Source of the DNA: Puccinia triticina
Lineage: Eukaryota; Basidiomycota; Pucciniomycetes; Pucciniales; Pucciniaceae
DNA length: 64,000 bases
Assembly: GCF_026914185.1 (NCBI RefSeq)
Contig: NC_070567.1
Location: 5,048,001-5,112,000, forward strand
Direction: 5' to 3'
Part shown: positions 56,127 to 64,000 of the stretch, in pieces
How the letters are laid out: each line of letters starts with the position of its first letter
How positions within the stretch are numbered: position 1 is the stretch's first letter
Notes under the pieces: generated by a model
What the model was told of the DNA's origin: nothing
Seen by the model: the letters and a program-made list of their open reading frames with translations, nothing else
Database searches by the model: none
Translations under genes and position numbers: made by a program

Positions 56127-56602
56127 CAACACTGGGTCGCTACGCTAACCATAGCGGTTAGTGTAGCGCAGCGCAGCGCAAATGCGCTATTTTTTAGCGT
56201 AGCGTTAGCGCAATTGCACGCATATGCGCTAACGCTACGCGCACGCGGTGCGCAGCTATTTTAGCTGATAGCGTAGCGTTAGCGCAGATGGGCGCAATTG
56301 CGCTAACGCTACACATGCAGGGCGCAAAAGAGCGCGCGCCACGCTGCGCTACAGCGCCTTTGGCGGGAAAAAATGGCTTTTTTCCGCTAAAAGCGCTGTA
56401 GCGCAGCGCAGCGTAGCGTAGCGACTGTAGCGGCGCGCTAACGCTAACAAAGAATTGGCGCGCCGTTAGCGCCGCTGAAAATTAGCGCAGCGTAGCGGCG
56501 CTAACAGCGCGCTAACGCTATGCAAAATAGAGGGGCGCTTTTTGCCGCTACGCTAACGCGTAGCGCTGAAATAGCGTAGCGTAGCGTAGCGACCCAGTGT
56601 TG
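56127..56602. mobile_element. 7-bp-TSD palindrome-filled TIR element, copy 4 (476 bp)
   Basis: Perfect inverted ends of about 20 bp, CAACACTGGGTCGCTACGCT. Perfect 7-bp duplications CCCGGAG flank it (56120-56126, 56603-56609). The interior is almost entirely GCGTAGCGTTAGCGC-type words and their inverses, with ACACATGCAGGGCGCAAAAG-like spacers also seen in the element at 34326-34770. No ORF. Confidence 0.9.
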
Positions 56603-56609
56603 CCCGGAG

Positions 56610-57070
56610 TGTGTTTGATAGAGAAAATAATACCCAGAGTGAGTGTTTTCAGAGGATATTTGCAATAAAAATGGGTATTCACGGTCCTGCATGTCCCTGT
56701 TTTGTGCAAGTTAGATATAGTGTATATTGAAACAAATTGGGTTCCTGGAGGAGCTTATTTTGAGTCTTCATGGGTGAATGATTAAGGAACATTTCCCGGA
56801 GTGCTGTAGGAGAGAGAAAAGTGAAATTTCCTGCCAGGAAGTGGTGGTTAGATTTTCATTCCAATAAGGGAAAGAATATGGCATGAAAAGAGCACATTGC
56901 TAGAGGAAAAAGAGCACAAAACACGGAGAGAAGGAATGTGGAATTGAAGCTACTAAAACCACCTGAGGAATAGAGAGGCTGCCTTTCTTTGAGGTAGATA
57001 AGTGTAAATTCCTGATCAAAATTCTCACAGAGAAAGCAAAAATGATATCTTGATTTGGATAAGGGAATTA
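56610..57070. other. Gene-free DNA
   Basis: Nothing recognised apart from short AT-rich ORFs without support. Confidence 0.35.
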
Positions 57071-57227
57071 TGGTGTTCAATATTGCCTGTGTACCGGTGT
57101 ACATAAAATCATAAAGCCAATGTTGGCTGGGAGATGCCAGCGTGCATAGACCTTAAAGTGACATCTTCCAGCCAAAATTGCAGTTTATGAGTTTATGTAA
57201 AAAAATCTTATGCAATTTTGAACACCA
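57071..57227. mobile_element. MITE family A (157 bp, TA target), copy 2
   Basis: Ends TGGTGTTCAA / TTTTGAACACCA with flanking TA. It shares the GGCTGGGAGATG palindrome and the exact 157-bp length with the nested copy at 23755-23911. Confidence 0.85.
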
Positions 57228-57409
57228 TAAATAACAATAGGCTTGATTAGCTATCCTAAATTTGATCTATGACTACCAACCGCGCATTACGTTGAGAGGA
57301 CCGCTACCTGACATTGCGCCGGGGTCGCACGGACCAAAAATTGACCCGGGCACATTTGGGTAGCCAGAAGTTGAAGATGGAAATACCAAATGGTAGTTGG
57401 ATTCAGAAT

Positions 57410-58030
57410 TTTCTCAAAAATGGCAAAAAAACAACAAGATAACTCCTCACTGTGGTGTGCAATCCCCGGCAAAAGTTTACAGAGGGTAGAATCCACTCAC
57501 AAGAGAACATGGGGAGCTGCATGGCATTATCACACCCCATTTTGGCTGGTGTCCTACTAAGGAACACCACCAAAACCATAGCCACGGTGCCTCAAAGGGT
57601 ACCAAATTTTTACAGTGCACATATTAAGCTCTGAAAAAAATATAATGAGATGCATGGGATTAGTAAACCTCAGGAATGGGGTGTGCTACTGTGTGCCCAT
57701 TTTGGCTGGTGTCCTACTAAGAAACACCACAGAAACCTTAGCCAAATCCATTCCTGGGGTGTGCTAATGCCACACAACTCATCATATTTTTTTCAGAGCT
57801 TAATCTGTGCACTGTAAAAATTTGGGACCCTTTGGGGCACCGTGGCTATGGTTTTGGTGGTGTTCCTTAGTAGGACACCTGCCAAAATGGGTGCACAGTA
57901 TCCATTCCTGGGGTGTGATAATGCCATTCAGCTCCTCATTTGCTCTTGAGAGGGGTTTCTGCCCTCTGTAAAATTTTGGCAGGGCTTGGGTGTGGCAATG
58001 AGGAGTTATGATTTTTGTTTTCTTTTGCCA
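57410..58030. mobile_element. Inverted-repeat element (arms about 280 bp)
   Basis: The left arm (ATAACTCCTCACTGTGG, CAAAAGTTTACAGAGGG, TTTTGGCTGGTGTCCTACTA, AACACCACCAAAACCATAGC) is mirrored by the right arm (TGTTCCTTAGTAGGACACC ... CCCTCTGTAAAATTTTG ... GAGGAGTTATG). The centre near 57700 repeats the GGCTGGTGTCCTACTA block once more in the left-arm orientation. No target duplication was defined. Confidence 0.7.
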
Positions 58031-58036
58031 TGATCA

Positions 58037-58216
58037 GGGGGGAAGTTTGAAGCCAAATTGGCATTCATGAACAAAATTTATGAAATTTAGGGAAAATGCA
58101 AAGCAGCAGGTGATACTGAACAAACAGCGCAATTTATCAATTTTTTAAAAACAAATGTTCAGAAATCCCTCAAAATGTGTCCTAAAGTTTTGTAAATTTC
58201 AATTGTGAACCCCCCT
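58037..58216. mobile_element. MITE, G6-TTCACAAT family, copy 3 (reverse, one end diverged)
   Basis: The right end AATTGTGAACCCCCCT and internal TTTATCAATTTTTTAAAAAC and CCTAAAGTTTT match copies 1 and 2 on the opposite strand. The left end keeps only GGGGGG. Confidence 0.65.
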
Positions 58217-59039
58217 ATTAGTTTTCTAGATTCAAAATCAATGTAAAAACAACCTTTGAAAATTAAACCTGAAGTTTTCCATGTGGGACTTGACCTGATG
58301 TTTTTTGACAAAGTGGCACCATGCAAAAAAAGTACTTGGCAAAATTGCATATTTGTAGCAAAAACCTGAATTTTGCAAGGCAAATTTGGATGAAGCAGTA
58401 CACCATGCTAAATATCTACATATAACTAAAGAAATGGCCTCTGGGGGCCAAACAAACCAGTACATGTATCTGTCATGCAAATAATGCCAGCATTGGTATG
58501 CAAGTAACGCCGGTGTTGATGCTCTGCTTTTGTATTCCATAACCACATCTTGTACTTCACATGGTCATGAACAGAACCTTCAATCTTCAACCTATGGCCT
58601 GTCCCGGAGTCCGTTTGAGCAGACTCAACGGATTTATTTTTCACCCCCCCTGGAGCCCCAAATTTGGGGGCTATTGGCTTGTACCTTATAAAAATCAATG
58701 GATTTACTTTGTGCACTGTGAAAAACTTGTTACGCACTGCAGGAGGTGTCCACTCGACGTCCCGGCCACAGTGCGCGGTAGCTCAAAACACGTTGCGCAC
58801 TGCGCCAACCCCCGGAAGAAGGAATAGTTTTTTGAGAATTTTATCTTGACCAATTAAGAGTCTGGGTCCTCAGAGTCCCCCTCAAAAAATAATGAAGAAA
58901 CCAGATGACCCCTTCCCCCGCAGAAAAATGAAGCAAAATGAAGTCCAAAAACCACGCCACCTGCCTGGAAAGCATGTTCCGAAGGCTCAGGGGCTTCAAC
59001 ATTTTTGGAGCATATAGCAGCATGTCCAAAAAGCACGTT
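58217..59039. other. Gene-free DNA
   Basis: No supported gene. It leads into the hairpin satellite. Confidence 0.35.
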
Positions 59040-59585
59040 ATCAAGAGGAGTACCCCCCTTGATGACTGGATCCGTTCCGGTTATCGAGAGCAGTACTCCC
59101 CTCGATGACCAGTTCGTTCTGGTCATTGAGAGCAGTTTCGATGACCGGGTCCGCTCCAGCCATCGAGAGAAGTATGTATAACATACCCCTAGATAGCCGG
59201 TCCACTCCGGTCATCGAGAGGAGCCCATAAAGACTTCCCTCGATGACCAGAGAAACTTGTTGTTGAGGGAAGTTTGTACTCCCTCTCGATGATGACCGGA
59301 ACAGACCCGTTCATCGAGGGGACTACTTACTCTCGATGACCAGAACAGATTGGTCATCAATGGGAGTGTATATCAAGTGGAGTACCCCCTCGATGACCAG
59401 AACATGGTCATCGAGGAGTACTTCACTCGATAACCGGAACAGAATCATTCATCGAGTGTGTACTCCTCTCGATGACCAGAACAAACTGGTCATCAAGGGG
59501 AGTACTCCTCTCGATAATCAGAACGGGCCCATAATCGAGGGGTGTGCATCCTCTGTTCGATGACCGGTCTGTTCGATCACCACAC
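59040..59585. repeat. Hairpin satellite array, copy 4 (CTCGATGACCAGAACAGA variant)
   Basis: About nine degenerate units of the form CTCGATGACCAGAACA..TGGTCATCGAGGGGAGTACT. They are clearly related to the arrays at 525-935 and 6385-7075 but carry ACCAGAAC in place of ACCGGTC in most units. Confidence 0.85.
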
Positions 59586-59979
59586 CTATGCGAAGAAGTC
59601 TATTCATCACTGGTTGCATCAGTTGAAAGTAGGAATTGTGTGACATACAGACCTCAGCCAATATTTAAAAACAACTGCAAGAAAAAATGAATAGGAAAAA
59701 TAAAATAGAAGGACCTGTCTGCAGAATACTACTTTTCCTGAGTGGGAATATCGTTCTACGCAGCTTGACCGATTGAACATTTGATGATCAAAACACCTTT
59801 TAACACAAACTGCCAGTAAATAATGAGATTCAGATTATTCAGGACAGCCAAATTCCCCCCAGGGCGAGACTGGTTTATGTACAAAAGGAGGTTCCAGCAG
59901 ACCATGCTCAAAGTGAGCGCGACAGTTTCGAAGTGGACAAGGCATTAACGCCGTTATAAATAGCGCGAACCAAGGAGCC
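59586..59979. other. 3' flank of the small membrane-protein gene
   Basis: No gene recognised; this is downstream of the stop codon at 59980. Confidence 0.35.
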
Positions 59980-60675
59980 TTAACGCAAGGAAGTGGTTGG
60001 AAGTTCGGATGGGAGAAAAGGTCCGCTTTGACGAGTCAGGTCAAGTGTAGCGAGCGGATCGTGATGTCGATGATATTCTGTGTTTCTCCACACCGGCCAG
60101 ACTGTAAAATGAGTGATAGTTTTAGCTGGGGGGTTTTTTATTTCGCAAGTCTGTAATTTTAAAACAAATACTAACCCACAAACGCCCAAAGGAGAAGAGT
60201 GATGATTGCGACGAGAGCGGCTAAGGAAGCACTTTTGATGAGATTCGCGGGTTCACAAACAACACACCCCAGGGCCAAAGTTTGACTTACCGCAATTTTG
60301 CCATCCGCGTTTCGAATGTACATCAAAACCGTGATCGTCTTCAAAGATATAGCGACAAGGCCCATGTCGCTGATAAGGCCTTTCTGGAGTGTGCAGCATG
60401 TCAGGTGAGCCTGGCCTGGAGTCCTCGTGTTCAAAATCTAGACCATCGTCATCAAGCTTATTCTTCACTGAGTAATAGCCCGTAGATATTGAAAGTGAGC
60501 GACAAGTAGTTGCGCATGCAAAATTTGGACCGATGGTTTGACTGGCAAGCTGCTTGATCTCGGGTAGGTCTACATCTGTCATGTATGATTCCTCTTCGTC
60601 GAACACCGTTCTATCTTTCCCGTACGAACTGATGCTTTCAGTGTCGGAGGAAGTCGAGGGAGGATTTGAGGGCAT
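59980..60675 (-). CDS. Small single-pass membrane protein, function unknown (183 aa, three exons)
   Basis: Exons (minus): 60675-60291, 60220-60176, 60101-59980, with introns of 70 and 74 bp; 552 nt in frame. Residues 1-125 are hydrophilic and acidic, starting MPSNPPSTSSDTESISSYG, and contain DLPEIKQLASQTIG and a PERPYQRHGPCRYIFEDDHG segment. A hydrophobic stretch follows, formed across the two splice junctions: AALVAIITLLLWAF then VVWPVWRNTEY. The order basic RGW, TM helix, short luminal tail suggests a type II signal anchor with the N-terminus in the cytosol. This resembles the N-terminal anchor region of fungal Kre6/Skn1-like proteins, but the catalytic domain is absent, so it may be a truncated relative or an unrelated protein. 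The exon joins are supported by phase, while the second intron (GTTAGT...TTACAG) is the less certain. Confidence 0.6.
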
Positions 60676-61619
60676 GATTGATTTCGAAGCTTGAGCCGAG
60701 AGAAAGTGATTGTTCGCAGATAGCTATGAATAAAAGACTGTGTGGCAAGGACTTTGCCACTTCACATGGTATCAAAACTGATAAGACTTGTAACTCCAAC
60801 TGTTTGCGTTATAAGACTTTAGGTAAAATCATTCTCTCACAATTTCACGCGGTTGGCGCGAGCCAACGTTGGGCGAGCTGAGTCGCCAGCCTGGTAGCTA
60901 TGGAAGTGGTGACCGCGGGCCGATCTCTTCAGGTCGTTACTACACTAAAGAATTCTGATCGCAGTTAGTAAACGAGGCATTCTGATTACATATCAGCCAG
61001 ATCGACTAAGATTCAACGACGCAACCCACGATGAAGTCACCTAGACCGACAATCTTGAAGCTGAACCCGAAACGAGTGACAAAAAAAAATAAAAACTTCG
61101 GAGCTAAGAGGCACAAAATTGAGCGACCGTGGAGTGCTTGTGACGTGGCGGAGTGGTGTGGTAAGGATGATCAGGGTCATCAGACCTGCCCGCGACGAAA
61201 TAGACTGTGTGCAAATTTGTTTATTTGCTTTGCCAAACGGAGCTTCCGATTCACGAGTATGTCAAGGCCATCTAATACAGATCACAGGCTTGCCTCAAAT
61301 TCAGCTCCGAGACAGAAATGGTTTTCGATGGTTTTCCCTTTTGAATCCCCGAGCTTGACACCCGCCATACTTCATAAGCTCAGGCCCCACTGCGCTGTAC
61401 AAATGTCGGAACTGGGGCGGCGATTCAAAGCAGCTTTGCGATCGATGGGACAGGATGGGACATTAACTCCAAGCTTTTTCCGCCGGCCAGTCCAACAAAA
61501 CATTAGGATTTCGCAGTTGAAGGCCTGTACCATGGGTTGAAGCAGATGTATTTCCTTTTCTTTTCTTCAGCAATCAACAGAGGAGGTGTTTGTTATGTAC
61601 ATACCCGCCACCCCGTTGA
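60676..61619. other. Upstream region of the small membrane-protein gene; doubtful plus-strand ORF
   Basis: The first part presumably holds the promoter of the gene ending at 60675. A 169-codon plus-strand frame (61031-61540) has an ATG but no recognisable domain, biased composition and no splice evidence; I left it unannotated as a gene. Confidence 0.4.
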
Positions 61620-61860
61620 CTGGGACTAATCTTTCCTGCTCAACGAGGTCTCAGAGTCTCGTCGACCGGGAAGAATTCCGGAATTCCTCACAATTAAGGA
61701 GGATGTACAATCTCGTTGACCGGGAGGCATTGCTCCCAATTGGCGAAGTCGTACCCTCCCGGTCGACAAGGTTGTCCAGCCTCGTTGACCGGGATGAATC
61801 TCTCTCGTCGACAAGACTGCACAGATCCGTTGACCGTGACGAATCACTCCTGGGCGGCGA
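61620..61860. repeat. Third hairpin-repeat family (CTCGTTGACCGGGA)
   Basis: Units of the form CTCGTTGACCGGGA.GAAT and TCCCGGTCGACAAGG alternate at roughly 30-40 bp. The pattern parallels the other hairpin satellites but with a GTTGACCGGGA core. Confidence 0.7.
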
Positions 61861-63463
61861 GTCCGATTAAGCCACTGGACGGGAGCGATTTCTCCCCGCC
61901 AGGCTCGTGGGCTATCGCGCGGGTGCGGAGCTGTTGGATGCCACGACTGCACAAGGCGAAGTCGCGGGGTCCAACTCGCGCCTTTGTCCGCAGGATGAGG
62001 TCAGTTCACCTGGCATCATGTCCCTTGGGTTGAACGTAGTTACAACGTCCGCCAGGAGGTGACTTCGTCTTTGGGTCCACCAAGCCAAGGCCATACAGCG
62101 CACCTGTCGGCGAGCGTTGGGATCACCAATTTTGCGAACTAACTAAGCCCCTGCTGGGCCCGAAGCGCCCAGGAGGGACTTCGCAGCGAACTTATCAAAG
62201 CCTCTCTGGAAGAAGGCCCCGCAGGGTCCCTCCTCCTCTCGCAGCTTCGCGCGAGTGGCGCCTGCCTGCCAACTCGGGAGGGAGGACTGACATTAGTTCG
62301 ACTTCGCAGCGGGGCCCAAATTCGCTAACTTTGGCGTCTTGGGTGCACATTGGCACCCAGTCGCTGGACCTCGGAGCCGTCCAGGCTGACGGTCAACACT
62401 ACAGCTGCGAGGCCCAGCTCCGATATCCTTTCTGCCCGGCCGCATGTCATAAGACATTGTCTCTAGACCCACTCGACAATTTTTGATGGGACTACGTGGA
62501 TGTAAAAAGATAAAATTTTGCTATCTCTACATAATAGTGTTGATTGAGATCACTAGCCTAGTCCAGACACGCTGAGCTCGATGATCTTTACTGACATCAT
62601 CTTATCATTTACAAGCAACCAGCTTTGAACTAAATTCAGACAGGGAACAACCTGCCCAGTGCCATAGAACTGGGGACTCCTCCGATGAGGGCTAAAGTCT
62701 CCATCTGATTAAAGCTGAGGTCGCCTCTGATGAAGGCTGAGCTCTCTATGGTGGGCAAGGCTTCTGTCCTTTGAAAGCAAGGCAGTGGTACTGCTTTTTT
62801 GAGAATGAGGTAAGGTAATCCTCTTTTGAGAGTAAAGCACTACCCTTTGCATTGAGGCCCAAGGGTAAGGCACTCCTCTTTTGATTGAAAGACTCGCCTG
62901 CTCTGAGGGCAAAGAAATCTCTCATCTTTCAAGGGCAAACAGTGGGAAGGACATTGCAACAAAGTTGGGTCGTTGGAATGAAGAGATTAATATCACTTAT
63001 CATGAGTTGAAAATCAGTAGAGGTCAATTTGATTTTATTAAGGGAAAGGAATGTGGTTCTAGTAATTAGTAGGTTTTGAAAAGATGAACCTAGTGGAACA
63101 ATGTGCCCTCACACAAGACTTGCTAGTAGTTTTTCAGTATAAGGGGATGTGTTTTTTTTTCCCCTTGAACAATCTTTCCTAGTATGTACTAGTCTTTATA
63201 CCAAAGGCCCCTGAAAACCGTTTTGGTAATACCATGGTTCATTGAGTCTTGAAAGGAGGTTTTGATTTGACATGCTATCAATTGAGCTTAAGTAAGCAGA
63301 AGAACAAAAACCCCAGCCGTCAAAGTTTTTGAGAAAGAGGCCGTTTACAGAGGCAAAAAAGTACATTTAGGAATTTATCAGGTTGCAGATAAGCAGTCGA
63401 TTTGTAAAATATCGACTAGCTTTAACATGACAATTTTAAAGGATTTTTCAAGCAGATTTTTTT
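61861..63463. other. Gene-free DNA, with an AAGTCCCTCC-type hairpin
   Basis: At about 62143-62310 there is a CTAACTAAGCCCCTGCTGGG / CCCAGGAGGGACTTCGC palindromic block, related to those at 1205-1375, 5743-5790, 6248-6298 and 45321-45360. The remainder, down to the zinc-finger gene's stop codon, shows no gene. A run of short CTGATGAAGGCTGAG/TTTTGAGAGTAAAGC words occurs at 62680-62900. Confidence 0.4.
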
Positions 63464-64000
63464 TCAGCAGAACTGAGAAATTGTTTGTGAATCATGCGGT
63501 TGCCCAAGAGGGTCTGGATGAACATCAATACCTTTTGATTGATTTTTGCTACGCTCATCGTGGACAGCCGCTAGATGTCTAGACAAGTCGTGACGCCTGG
63601 AGAAGCTTTTTTGACATCTAGGACATTGATCTACATCGCGAGAAATCTATATGCTCAGTATGATCTAAATGATAGCCAGAAGCACTTCAACTCACGGGGG
63701 CGATAACCAATGTGAGTTTTCCGGTGCGTTTCCATGTTAAATGCGCGCGCAAACATACGCCCACAGTCAGGACCTGGACCTCGACCCGGATTTAGCTTGG
63801 AAATCATTCTTGCTTTAGAGGATAAGAATGCTTACAGGGAAAGCGCTTCTCGTTTGGACGCTTGGACTTCTTTCCGGCTGATGTTGGAGGTCTTTCATAG
63901 ATCTCAGATCGCCGTTTGACACATTTCGAAAAATCGATTTGCCTCGCGGATCCCGAAGTTTCTGACTTAGGGAATCTTTGTTCTCGTCCCAAGAGGTGAT
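63464..64000 (-). CDS. C2H2 zinc-finger protein, 3' part (runs off the window)
   Basis: Exons (minus): from beyond 64000 to 63836, then 63773-63696 and 63630-63464; the joined frame is open from the window edge to TGA at 63464-63466. After a basic leader (SAGKKSKRPNEKRFPC) come two C2H2 fingers: CPDCGRMFARAFNMETHRKTH and CPRCQKSFSRRHDLSRHLAAVH, joined by a seven-residue linker IGYRPHQ of the TGEKPF type. The first Cys codon of finger 1 is split by an intron (T|GT), and the codon for His before finger 2 is likewise split. Two tandem fingers near the C-terminus followed by a short tail ending SQFC is a common layout for fungal DNA-binding regulators. The target genes cannot be inferred, and the N-terminus lies outside the window. 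Confidence 0.88.

Noticed and set aside
61031..61540. 169-codon plus-strand ORF upstream of the small membrane-protein gene
   Set aside because: It has an ATG but no recognised domain, no introns and low-complexity basic composition; could be chance. RNA-seq would decide.

Overview
The window looks like a repeat-rich basidiomycete genome, most likely a rust fungus (Pucciniales, Puccinia-like). This is inferred from a fungal-type elongation factor 3, an NAD kinase and an ESCRT-III Vps2 split by short introns (about 60-110 bp), from a very large intron-containing secreted protein, and above all from the density of transposons and hairpin satellites. No species can be fixed from the sequence alone.

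Layout. 1-4670: hairpin satellite, gene-free DNA and a decayed LTR-like repeat carrying nested MITEs. 4692-11950: a hAT transposon remnant with TIRs and a near-perfect target duplication; its transposase is split by about 4.3 kb of foreign DNA that includes a satellite array and a frameshifted amino-acid permease fragment. 12604-17184 (+): a five-exon gene for a predicted secreted protein of about 1,400 residues. 18379-21209 (-): NAD kinase. 24713-28410 (-): translation elongation factor 3. 28411-35030: mostly TIR elements, including a Mutator-like foldback element, two members of an unusual 7-bp-TSD family, a Harbinger-like MITE and tRNA-like sequences. 35032-36162 (-): ESCRT-III subunit Vps2/Did4 (CHMP2). 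36400-49600: a dense stack of nested elements, including a 1.2-kb near-palindrome and an LTR-like repeat split by several insertions up to three levels deep. 49856-51427 (-): a serine-rich protein of unknown function. 54600-59600: MITEs, a further 7-bp-TSD element and another hairpin satellite. 59980-60675 (-): a small single-pass membrane protein. 63464-64000 (-): the 3' part of a C2H2 zinc-finger gene running off the window.

The genes do not form a pathway or cluster; they are isolated housekeeping or lineage-specific genes between repeat blocks. The most distinctive feature is a set of short TIR elements whose interiors consist almost wholly of self-complementary repeats. Four of them (32207-32854, 34326-34770, 46970-47378, 56127-56602) share 7-bp target duplications and related termini (CA..A/GTGGGC or CAACACTGGGTC) although their interiors differ. 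A Harbinger-like element (47681-48477) carries the CCGGTCATCGAGAGG hairpin satellite, and a paralogous copy of the surrounding repeat (44581-45320) preserves the empty site, which suggests that such satellites can be dispersed as cargo of TIR elements.

Exon boundaries were derived by hand from splice-site consensus and reading-frame phase; every model quoted with exon coordinates closes in frame. No database search was possible, so family names rest on motif recognition.
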